Assembly: GCF_000374005.1 (NCBI RefSeq)
Contig: NZ_KB893157.1
Location: 127,950 to 191,949, forward strand
Length of the DNA: 64,000 nt
Direction of reading: 5' to 3'
From: Kiloniella laminariae DSM 19542
GTDB lineage: Bacteria; Pseudomonadota; Alphaproteobacteria; Kiloniellales; Kiloniellaceae
The translations under genes were made by a program, and so were the position numbers. Below, piece by piece: positions 56,809-64,000 of the stretch. Numbering within the stretch: the stretch's first letter is position 1; each line of letters opens with the position of its first letter. The notes beneath the pieces are model-generated. The model searched no databases and was not told the DNA's origin. It was given only the letters and a program-made list of their open reading frames with translations.

Positions 56809-58002
56809 ATGGCGTTGAATCCCGCAGGAATAGAGTTGAGTTTCGATCTTTCAGAATATGGTGCTCGTCTGGCAAAGACTCGACTGGCGATGCAATCTGC
56901 AGGGGTTGACTGTCTGGTTGTGACAGATCCCTCCAATATGGCCTGGCTGACAGGCTATGATGGCTGGTCATTTTATGTACATCAGTGTGTGCTTGTAACG
57001 GGTGAGGGGCAGCCGATCTGGTTTGGTCGTTCCATGGATGCAAACGGTGCCAAGCGAACCTGTTATCTGTCCCACGATAATATTATCGGCTATGCGGACC
57101 ATTATGTTCAGTCCACCGAACGTCACCCCATGGACCTGCTGGCGTCAATCCTGGAAGACAAGGGATTTGGCAAAGCCAGTATTGGCGTTGAAATGGACAA
57201 CTATTATTTCTCTGCTGCGGCCTATGCGTCGCTGGTGCGTCATCTGCCGAATGTTATATTTAAAGACACGACCAATCTGGTGAACTGGCAGCGGGCGGTG
57301 AAATCTGCGCAGGAACTGAACTACATGCGCAAGGCAGGTAAAATTGTCGAGGTCATGCACCAGCGTATCCGTGAAACCGTCAAGCCAGGTTTGCGCAAAA
57401 ACGAACTGGTAGCTGAAATTTATGACGCAGGCCTGCGAGGTGTGGAAGGCGCGGGTGGAGACTATCCGGCCATCGTTCCTTTGCTGCCTTCCGGTGCGGA
57501 TGCCTCGGCTTCGCATCTGACATGGGATGATCGCCCGATGCGTTCCGGCGAAGGGACTTTTTTCGAGATCGCGGGCTGTTATAAACGCTATCATTGTCCT
57601 CTGTCGCGGACGGTTTTCCTTGGCAAGCCTGAGCAGAAATTCCTCGATGCGGAAAAGGCCGTGCTCGAAGGGATGGAAGCTGGTCTTGAACAGGCCCGGG
57701 TTGGCAATTTCTGTGAGGACATTGCCAATAGCTTCTTCGCGGTTCTGAAAAAGCATGGCATCATAAAAGACAGTCGCACTGGCTATTCCATCGGATTGTC
57801 CTACCCGCCGGACTGGGGCGAGCACACCATGAGCCTGCGCAAAGGGGATCGCACAGTACTGGAGCCGGGGATGACCTTTCATTTTATGACTGGTTTGTGG
57901 CTTGAAGACTGGGGACTGGAGATCACCGAAAGTATTGTGATTGGAGACAGAGGGCCGGAATGCCTGTCTGCTGTCCCCCGTGAACTGTTTGTTATTTCCT
58001 AA
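56809..58002 (+). CDS. doeA: Ectoine hydrolase (M24 family)
   Basis: A 397-residue pita-bread-fold enzyme that opens the ectoine ring to N-acetyl-diaminobutyrate, the first step of ectoine breakdown. The ATG at 56809 is preceded by AAAGGA with 6-base spacing, and the family starts there; upstream in-frame codons are spurious. Characteristic DoeA/EutD segments: MAWLTGYDGWSFYVHQCVLV, WFGRSMDANGAKRTCYL, the M24 core at AGGDYPAIVPLLPSGADASASHLTWDD and HMGEHTMSLRKGD-like GEHTMSLRKGDRTVLEPGMTFHFMTGLW. The metal ligands of true aminopeptidases are largely replaced, as known for ectoine hydrolases. First of five genes in doe order. Confidence 0.92.
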   Translation: MALNPAGIELSFDLSEYGARLAKTRLAMQSAGVDCLVVTDPSNMAWLTGYDGWSFYVHQCVLVTGEGQPIWFGRSMDANGAKRTCYLSHDNIIGYADHYVQSTERHPMDLLASILEDKGFGKASIGVEMDNYYFSAAAYASLVRHLPNVIFKDTTNLVNWQRAVKSAQELNYMRKAGKIVEVMHQRIRETVKPGLRKNELVAEIYDAGLRGVEGAGGDYPAIVPLLPSGADASASHLTWDDRPMRSGEGTFFEIAGCYKRYHCPLSRTVFLGKPEQKFLDAEKAVLEGMEAGLEQARVGNFCEDIANSFFAVLKKHGIIKDSRTGYSIGLSYPPDWGEHTMSLRKGDRTVLEPGMTFHFMTGLWLEDWGLEITESIVIGDRGPECLSAVPRELFVIS

Positions 58003-58029
58003 AAAAGACAGAGAAAAAGACAGATCTTT

Positions 58030-59193
58030 ATGTCGGATACACTAAGCCTCACCAAAGACATTCTCGCCAAACTGGTTGCCTTTGAAAGCCTGTCCGGTCT
58101 ATCGAACCTGGCGATGATTGATTATATCAGGGAGTATCTGGAGCAGCAGGGAATTTCCTCGTCTCTCAGCTATGACGAAACCGGATTACGCGCCAATCTC
58201 TATGCCACTATTGGCCCGGAAGTTGACGGGGGGGTGGTACTCAATGGTCATACAGACGTGGTGCCGACCAGAGGTCAGGAATGGAGCGCTGATCCTTTCA
58301 CCTTGCTGGAAAAGCAGGGGCGGCTCTATGGGCGAGGGGCGGTCGATATGAAAGGCTTCCTCGCCTGTAGTCTGGCGATGGTGCCCGAGTTCAAAAAACA
58401 GGCACTCAAACGGCCGATCCATGTATCGTTTTGTTATGACGAGGAAATCGGCGGCTTTGGGGCTCCAGTGCTTGCTGAAGACATCATATCCAAATCGATC
58501 ACCCCCGCCATTGCCATCGTCGGAGAGCCGACAGGGATGCAGTTGGTCACCGGTCACAAGGCCGGTTTGGAACTCCAGACTGAATTTGACGGTTTCGAGG
58601 TCCATGCGTCGGACCCGGGCAAGGGGGTGAATGCGATTGAATATGCCACCCTCTATATTGATAAAATTCTGGATATCAAAGCCGAACTGGCGGCAAAGCC
58701 GGTATCCGGTTCACCTTTCGAGCCTCCCTATTCGACCTGTAATATCGGCCAGATCCAGGGCGGGATTGCAACGAACATTACAGCGGGAAGCTGTGTGATC
58801 AACTGGGAGATCCGCCCAATCCCCGGGGATGACGGCTATGCCATTCTCGAGCGGATCAAGAACCATGCAGAAACCGTACTGGTTCCAAAAATGCGCAAAG
58901 TTTATCCCCAAGCTGAAATCCGGACCAAACTTCTTGCGGATGTGCCGGCGCTTTTGGCCAGCGAGGATTCTCCCGCCGTCAATCTGATCCGGAAAATTAC
59001 CGGCAGCAATGCCAGCGAAGTTGTTTCTTTCGGGACAGATGCGGGGCATTTCGAACGGGTCGGGATCTCGACGGTGGTTTTTGGCCCCGGCTCGATTGAA
59101 CAGGCGCACAAGCCGGATGAATATATCGAGATTTCTGAGCTCAAGCGCTGTCTGGCATTCCTGGGCGATCTCGCCAGGCATCAGGCAAGTTGA
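58030..59193 (+). CDS. ArgE-like M20 deacetylase in the ectoine cluster
   Basis: A 387-residue M20-family hydrolase, closest to acetylornithine deacetylase (ArgE). The metal site is GHTDVVP (His), RGAVDMKG (Asp), CYDEEIGG (catalytic Glu-Glu), VGEPTG, and a C-terminal FGTDAGHFER then GPGSIEQAHKPDEYIE with the last His. The dimerisation domain spans about 180-290. In Halomonas and Ruegeria the second step of ectoine breakdown, deacetylation of N-alpha-acetyl-diaminobutyrate, is done by DoeB/EutE, an aspartoacylase-type enzyme of another fold. Position and chemistry suggest that this enzyme takes that role here (inference). Gap to doeA is 27 bases. Confidence 0.88.
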   Translation: MSDTLSLTKDILAKLVAFESLSGLSNLAMIDYIREYLEQQGISSSLSYDETGLRANLYATIGPEVDGGVVLNGHTDVVPTRGQEWSADPFTLLEKQGRLYGRGAVDMKGFLACSLAMVPEFKKQALKRPIHVSFCYDEEIGGFGAPVLAEDIISKSITPAIAIVGEPTGMQLVTGHKAGLELQTEFDGFEVHASDPGKGVNAIEYATLYIDKILDIKAELAAKPVSGSPFEPPYSTCNIGQIQGGIATNITAGSCVINWEIRPIPGDDGYAILERIKNHAETVLVPKMRKVYPQAEIRTKLLADVPALLASEDSPAVNLIRKITGSNASEVVSFGTDAGHFERVGISTVVFGPGSIEQAHKPDEYIEISELKRCLAFLGDLARHQAS

Positions 59194-59281
59194 TGATGTC
59201 TGTTGCTGTTTGGGGGCTTGTCATTACCGGGAGAACCCCGTTAAGTAAGGTGGCTTTTCCTAAAAACATTCTGGTAAGACG

Positions 59282-59782
59282 ATGCAGATAGCAGGACTTC
59301 GACTGGATGATCGTGATCTCGCGATCCTCAATATCCTCCAGACCGAGGGCCGGATCACCAAAGCCGCGCTGGCCGAGCGGGTCAATCTTTCGCCAACACC
59401 TTGTTGGGAAAGACTGAAACGACTGGAGCAGGCTGGTTTAATCGAAAGCTATGAGGCGCGCCTGTCTCTCAAGGCTTTTTCTCCGGTAACGATTGTTTTT
59501 ATGGAAGCGGAGCTCGACAGCCACAAGGCCGAGGATTTTGACCGTTTTGAAGCGGCGATGGCCGATTATCCCGAGATTGTGGAATGCTGGGCCGTCGGGG
59601 GCGGCATTGATTATGTCCTGCGTATTCTGACCCGGGATATCGACAGCTATCAGCGCCTGGTAGACCGGTTGCTCGAAGCCAAGATCGGGTTGCGCCGGTA
59701 CTTTTCCTATGTGGTGACAAAGCCGGTCAAGCATCAGACGGCACTGCCGCTGGATCTGCTTACTTCTGATCTGACGGAATAG
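59282..59782 (+). CDS. doeX: Lrp/AsnC-family regulator of the ectoine cluster (DoeX-like)
   Basis: A 166-residue Lrp/AsnC-type regulator. The N-terminal winged helix reads LDDRDLAILNILQTEGRITKAALAERVNLSPTPCWERLKRLEQAGLIE and the C-terminal RAM domain starts IVFMEAELDSHKAEDFDRFEAAM and includes CWAVGGGIDYVLRILTRDIDSYQRLVDRLL. In Halomonas the equivalent DoeX binds near the doe promoter and senses an ectoine-derived intermediate. Its place between the deacetylase and the dehydrogenase is the same. Likely operators are in its flanks, see the nested palindrome downstream. Confidence 0.9.
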   Translation: MQIAGLRLDDRDLAILNILQTEGRITKAALAERVNLSPTPCWERLKRLEQAGLIESYEARLSLKAFSPVTIVFMEAELDSHKAEDFDRFEAAMADYPEIVECWAVGGGIDYVLRILTRDIDSYQRLVDRLLEAKIGLRRYFSYVVTKPVKHQTALPLDLLTSDLTE

Positions 59783-59804
59783 GGCTCTACTCCTTTCCCG
59801 GGTA

Positions 59805-59849
59805 CTATTCTTCCCTTAAAGAGGAAGCCTCCTCTTCTTTATAGAATAG
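59805..59849. promoter_or_regulatory. Nested palindrome between doeX and doeC
   Basis: Two stacked inverted repeats share a centre: outer CTATTCT (59805-59811) / AGAATAG (59843-59849), inner AAGAGGA (59819-59825) / TCCTCTT (59830-59836), with a 4-base loop. It starts 22 bases after the doeX stop. It could be a regulator site, a weak terminator or a processing signal. Confidence 0.5.
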
Positions 59850-59940
59850 CAGTGTTCTTCTCTTAATTCCCACCTGTCTTTAGATGCACCTTCGCCGGGA
59901 ACTCCCCCATGATGGCACTCATCAAACAGGAGCAAGAGCC

Positions 59941-61431
59941 ATGCAACAGACAGTAAACGAGAAAAGTCGGTCGTCCGCCTTTGGGGATTTGAATGACCCC
60001 CGACTTTTCAGAGAATTCAGCTATATCAACGGTGAATGGTGTGCTGCGGGTTCTGGCAGTACTGTTCTCGTGACAGATCCGGCAACACAACAGATGCTCG
60101 GGGCTGTGCCCAAAATGTCCGGCGTGGAAAGTGCACGGGCGGTGGATGCTGCTCAGGCTGCCTTCCCCGGCTGGGCTGCCCGCCTGCCACAGGAACGTTC
60201 AGCGATATTGCGGCGCTGGTTCGAGCTGCTGAAACAGCACCGAGAGGATCTGGCGTTGATCATGACGCTGGAACAGGGCAAACCGATTTCGGAAGCCCGC
60301 GGCGAGATCGACTATTCGGCTGACTTTGTCGAATTTTATGCCGAAGAAGCCAAGCGGCCCAATATTGAAAGCGTGACGTCCCATATGGCCGGGGGCGAGG
60401 TCGAGGTCTGGCGCGAGCCCTGTGGTGTGGCTGCGCTGGTGACGCCCTGGAATTTTCCCAATGCCATGATCACCCGCAAGGCAGCTGCGGCCATGGCGGC
60501 AGGTTGCAGCTGTGTGGTCCATCCTTCGAAGGAGACACCGTTTTCGGCGACGGCGCTGGCTGAACTGGCTGAACGTGCTGGCTTTCCGCCGGGCGTGTTC
60601 AATGTGGTGACTGGAGAGCCAGCCGAAATTGTCGAGCCCTGGACCGCAGACAGCCGGGTGCGGGTGGTCTCCTTTACCGGGTCAACCGAGATCGGGCGGC
60701 TGCTCTATGCCCAGTCCGCGCCGACAATCAAGCGTCTGGTGATGGAGCTTGGCGGACATGCGCCCTTTATAGTTTACGGGGACGCGGATGTTGATCACGC
60801 CGTGACCTGTGCCATTGCGGCGAAATTTGCCACTTCCGGGCAGGATTGTCTCGCGGCCAACCGGATTTTTATCGAGCGTCCGCTCTACGAGGAGTTCGCT
60901 GAAAAATTCACCGCGGCGACCAAAGCGCTGAGCATTGGCCCGGGGCTGGATGATCCGGATATCGGCCCCTTGATGAACGAGGCGGCAATGAAAAAGCAGG
61001 AAGCCCATGTGGCGGATGCGCTGGCGCAGGGCGGTACGCTGTTGTGCGGAGGAAAACGGCATGCACTTGGACCGCTGTTCTTTGAACCAACAGTTCTCGG
61101 GAATGTGCCTTCCACGGCCCGGGTGTTTTTTGAGGAGACTTTTGGCCCTGTGGCCTGCTTGACACCCTTTGAACCCGGTGAAGATATCATCGCCCGGGCA
61201 AATGACAGTGAATACGGGTTGGTGGCCTATGTACATACGCGTGATGCCAAGCGGGTCTACACCGCCAGCCGGGCATTGCAGTACGGGATGGTTGCGATCA
61301 ACCGGACCAAACTGACCGGCGCACCGATTCCCTTTGGCGGGATGAAACAGTCCGGCCTTGGGCGGGAAGGCGCGCGTCAGGGCATGGAAGCCTTCACCGA
61401 AATCAAATACGTCTGCCGCAACTTTTTGTGA
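59941..61431 (+). CDS. doeC: Aldehyde dehydrogenase of the ectoine cluster (DoeC-like)
   Basis: NAD(P)-dependent aldehyde dehydrogenase, 496 residues, closest to succinate-semialdehyde dehydrogenases. In the Doe pathway it oxidises aspartate semialdehyde to aspartate. ATG at 59941 has AGGAG 8 bases upstream; an ATG at 59884 is in a leader. General base Glu in MELGGHAPFIV, catalytic Cys in TSGQDCLAANRIF, cofactor segments VTPWNFPNAMITRKAAAAMAAGC and SFTGSTEIGR. The in-cluster substrate is inferred from gene order. Confidence 0.88.
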   Translation: MQQTVNEKSRSSAFGDLNDPRLFREFSYINGEWCAAGSGSTVLVTDPATQQMLGAVPKMSGVESARAVDAAQAAFPGWAARLPQERSAILRRWFELLKQHREDLALIMTLEQGKPISEARGEIDYSADFVEFYAEEAKRPNIESVTSHMAGGEVEVWREPCGVAALVTPWNFPNAMITRKAAAAMAAGCSCVVHPSKETPFSATALAELAERAGFPPGVFNVVTGEPAEIVEPWTADSRVRVVSFTGSTEIGRLLYAQSAPTIKRLVMELGGHAPFIVYGDADVDHAVTCAIAAKFATSGQDCLAANRIFIERPLYEEFAEKFTAATKALSIGPGLDDPDIGPLMNEAAMKKQEAHVADALAQGGTLLCGGKRHALGPLFFEPTVLGNVPSTARVFFEETFGPVACLTPFEPGEDIIARANDSEYGLVAYVHTRDAKRVYTASRALQYGMVAINRTKLTGAPIPFGGMKQSGLGREGARQGMEAFTEIKYVCRNFL

Positions 61432-61520
61432 CAGGCTTCATGTAACGACATTAGACTTCAGGAAAAAAGACTGGCCCGAACAGGTAACTTCAGACGGGCT
61501 GGAAAACGAGGAACAGAACC

Positions 61521-62903
61521 ATGCTGAAAAATGATCAACTTGCCGAATGGGATCGCGAGAACTTCTTTCATCCCTCCACACATCTGGCACAGTTCGCTCG
61601 GGGAGATCTGGGCAACCGGATTATTTCTGGCGGTGAAGGGCTTTATATCGAAGACCGCGACGGCACCCGCCTGATGGATGCCTTCGCCGGGCTCTATTGT
61701 GTCAACATCGGCTATGGACGTCAGGAAGTGGCTGAAGCCATCGCCAAGCAGGCCAAAGAGCTTGCCTATTATCACTCTTATGTTGGACATGGGACAGAAG
61801 CTTCGATCACCCTGGCCAAGATGATCATGGACCGTGCCCCGGCCAACATGTCGAAAGTCTATTTTGGCCTGTCCGGTTCGGATGCCAACGAAACCAACAT
61901 CAAGCTGGTCTGGTACTACAACAACGTGCTCGACCGCCCGAAAAAGAAAAAGATCATCTCGCGCTGGCGCGGTTATCATGGCTCCGGTCTGATGACAGGT
62001 TCTCTGACCGGGCTGGAGCTGTTCCACAACAAGTTTGACCTGCCGCTGTCACAGGTGGTGCACACCGATGCCCCCTATTATTTCCGCCGCGCGGATGTTG
62101 GGCAGAGTGAAGCAGACTTTGTCAAACAATGTGCTGACAGCCTCGAAGCCCTGATCGCCCGGGAAGGGGCCGATACAATCGCCGCCTTTATCGGGGAGCC
62201 GGTTCTGGGGACAGGCGGGATCGTGCCGCCACCAGCAGGATACTGGAAAGCGATCCAGGCGGTGTTGAAAAAACACGATATTCTGCTGATTGCGGATGAA
62301 GTCGTGACCGGCTTCGGGCGTCTGGGCAGCATGTTTGGTTCGGCGCACTATGACATCGAGCCTGATATCATCACCATCGCCAAGGGTCTGACGTCGGCCT
62401 ATGCGCCGCTTTCCGGTTCGATTGTGTCAGACAAGGTCTGGAAGGTTCTGGAAGAAGGTACAGACAAGCTTGGCCCGATTGGTCATGGTTGGACCTACTC
62501 TGCCCATCCGATTGGGGCGGCGGCAGGTGTTGCCAACCTCAAGCTGATTGATGATCTGAAACTGGTCGATAACGCCCGTGACACCGGGGCTTATTTCAAT
62601 CAGGGCCTCAAGGCGGCGCTGGATGATATCTCTATTGTCGGCGATGTTCGCGGCGAAGGGATCCTGGCGGCGATCGAATTTGTCAAAGACCGGGACAGCA
62701 GGGAATTCTTTGATCCGGCGCTGAAGGTTGGACCCCAGGTTGCCACGGCTCTGCTGGAGCGCAGCAAGGTCATTGGCCGGGCCATGCCACAGGGCGATAT
62801 CCTCGGCTTTGCCCCGCCACTCTGCATGACCCGTACGGAGGCGGATCTGATTATTGAAGCCGCCCGCGATGCGATCCAGTCGGTTGCGGCCAAGCTCGGC
62901 TAG
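61521..62903 (+). CDS. doeD: Diaminobutyrate-type class III aminotransferase (DoeD-like)
   Basis: PLP-dependent class III transaminase, 460 residues, full length. In the Doe pathway it converts diaminobutyrate to aspartate semialdehyde. The PLP lysine is in IITIAKGLTSAY, with GLSGSDANETNIKL and HGSGLMTGSLTG around the cofactor, and IADEVVTGFGRLGSMF. GAGGAA lies upstream of the ATG. Last of the cluster, followed by a terminator. Omega-transaminases of other roles share this fold, so the assignment relies on the neighbours. Confidence 0.9.
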   Translation: MLKNDQLAEWDRENFFHPSTHLAQFARGDLGNRIISGGEGLYIEDRDGTRLMDAFAGLYCVNIGYGRQEVAEAIAKQAKELAYYHSYVGHGTEASITLAKMIMDRAPANMSKVYFGLSGSDANETNIKLVWYYNNVLDRPKKKKIISRWRGYHGSGLMTGSLTGLELFHNKFDLPLSQVVHTDAPYYFRRADVGQSEADFVKQCADSLEALIAREGADTIAAFIGEPVLGTGGIVPPPAGYWKAIQAVLKKHDILLIADEVVTGFGRLGSMFGSAHYDIEPDIITIAKGLTSAYAPLSGSIVSDKVWKVLEEGTDKLGPIGHGWTYSAHPIGAAAGVANLKLIDDLKLVDNARDTGAYFNQGLKAALDDISIVGDVRGEGILAAIEFVKDRDSREFFDPALKVGPQVATALLERSKVIGRAMPQGDILGFAPPLCMTRTEADLIIEAARDAIQSVAAKLG

Positions 62904-62925
62904 ATCCTTCGGATCGTTCAGTTAA

Positions 62926-62966
62926 CAAACCCGGCTGCGGATTTTTTTCATCCAGAGCCGGGTTTG
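62926..62966 (+). terminator. Terminator candidate after doeD
   Basis: Perfect 11-bp inverted repeat CAAACCCGGCT / AGCCGGGTTTG with a 19-base loop containing T7. The end is TTGCTGTT, a poor T tract, so strength is moderate. Confidence 0.65.
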
Positions 62967-63022
62967 TTGCTGTTGGGGGCTGGACAGAAAGCCTTCGCTG
63001 GATTAGCACTAGGTCCTGTTAC

Positions 63023-63112
<90 letters not shown>

Positions 63113-63246
63113 GTTGGTTTCCAAACCTGACTGCTATCCTTCTTTCTCAATTTTTTCATGTTTGATAAATGGTATCAGCCAGTTGAGCACCATGTGATAG
63201 TGTACTTAGTATTGCAAAAAACCAAAAAACGTGTTGCCAATTGAAC

Positions 63247-64000
63247 ATGATTGATTTTCCTGTCGTATGGTTGGTAAGTGTTTTAACGGTAATTGCTGCG
63301 GTTACTTTGGCGCAAAGTGACCGCATTATAAGTCGTGCACGTGTGTTTCTTTGCCTATACTTGCTTTGTTTGGGTGGTATCGGCTTCATATTGGGGCTGC
63401 GTCTATCTTTTGATAGTAAAACTGCTGCATCCATCCAGCCTTTTATTGCTGTGATGTCGGGGCCATCGGCTTACCTTGGTTTTCGTGCTTTATCTGTGGA
63501 GACAGATTCCCACTGGTATCGGGTGCTATTTTGGACAGCGGTATCCGTTTTTATTGCTGTCGTTCTGATTCTTCTACCGATTCCCATATCTGCTGATTTT
63601 TATATACTCACAATTAATAGTCTCTATCTCACTATGATTGCAGGCTTACTTCGTCTGGGGTCCGACGATTTTTTTCACGTATCTTCATGGGGATACAAGC
63701 AACTCAGACAGGCTATTTACGCTACATTGTTTTTGCTGGGTATTATGATTGCTGTTGACGGTTTGATCGCGGCTGCCAGTTTGTTTGCGACGAAACCATT
63801 CATGCTGGAGCTTCTAAGCGGTGTGTCAGGTATCTTTGCTGCATTTATTTTTATCGTCGCACTCATTGGGCTTCCACTGGTTTTCAAAACGCCTGAAAAC
63901 GCAAAGGAAAAACTGGAGCCCACGACTGCAGAGGATAGAGTTATACTGGAAGCTATCGAAGTGCTTTTAAGCGAACAAAAACTTTATAAAGACAGTAGCC
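63247..64000 (+). CDS. Membrane-anchored AraC-type regulator (3' partial)
   Basis: An open frame of 251 codons running off the window end. Residues 1-215 hold about seven hydrophobic segments (first WLVSVLTVIAAVTLA, then LCLYLLCLGGIGFILGL and so on), and the last visible part, EDRVILEAIEVLLSEQKLYKDSS, is the linker that in related alphaproteobacterial proteins leads directly into an AraC-type DNA-binding domain. The DNA-binding part is outside the window. Base composition is more AT-rich than the neighbours. Start is the first ATG in frame, with no clear Shine-Dalgarno site. The 134-base gap after the tRNA holds nothing else recognisable. Confidence 0.7.
   Translation, partial: MIDFPVVWLVSVLTVIAAVTLAQSDRIISRARVFLCLYLLCLGGIGFILGLRLSFDSKTAASIQPFIAVMSGPSAYLGFRALSVETDSHWYRVLFWTAVSVFIAVVLILLPIPISADFYILTINSLYLTMIAGLLRLGSDDFFHVSSWGYKQLRQAIYATLFLLGIMIAVDGLIAAASLFATKPFMLELLSGVSGIFAAFIFIVALIGLPLVFKTPENAKEKLEPTTAEDRVILEAIEVLLSEQKLYKDSS

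Overview
This window looks like chromosomal core DNA from a marine or halotolerant alphaproteobacterium. The evidence is the five-gene ATP synthase operon atpHAGDC, which lacks the Fo genes; the long block rplU-rpmA-obgE-proB-proA-nadD-rsfS-rlmH-gpmI-envC-ctpA-deacetylase-rppH; the pairing of DUF484 with xerC; and an ectoine-degradation cluster. Genus is inference only (Rhodospirillales/Kiloniellales-like). No phage, IS element or CRISPR array was seen.

Layout. 1-7548: 2-oxoglutarate dehydrogenase genes sucA (5' end outside the window), sucB (unusual: two lipoyl domains) and lpdA, separated by a small Smr-like protein and an XRE-cupin regulator. 7673-13814: MFS transporter, xerC, DUF484, a transaldolase-family aldolase and priA. 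14169-19157: atpHAGDC with a strong terminator. 19289-21825: TerC-family membrane protein, PhnA-like protein, LysR regulator. 21968-27380: a polyamine ABC importer (ydcSTUV type) with gamma-aminobutyraldehyde dehydrogenase. 27468-29126: GNAT, LysE and CHMI-like genes. 29167-36990: a class V aminotransferase, a winged-helix regulator, a TRAP importer and, divergently, the 5-oxoprolinase genes pxpBCA; these probably form one uptake and catabolic unit. 37008-50610: the conserved minus-strand housekeeping block, interrupted by one periplasmic binding-protein-like gene.

50611-56403 is the most unusual part. After a very AT-rich intergenic region comes a two-gene operon encoding an AfsA-type hotdog protein (the family that makes gamma-butyrolactone signals in Streptomyces) and an HAD phosphatase. 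Facing it is a periplasmic binding protein followed by a PAS sensor histidine kinase, and then an exported VOC protein. A small-molecule signal system is a reasonable hypothesis but is unproven.

56809-62966 is an ectoine catabolic cluster in the order doeA, deacetylase, doeX, doeC, doeD, in which the deacetylase is an ArgE-like M20 enzyme rather than the usual DoeB/EutE type. The window ends with tRNA-Ser(CGA) and the 5' part of a membrane-anchored AraC-type regulator.

Several genes appear to use TTG or GTG starts (atpH, pxpB, envC, the histidine kinase, the AfsA-like gene), chosen here from Shine-Dalgarno spacing. Residue positions were counted by eye and may be off by one or two.
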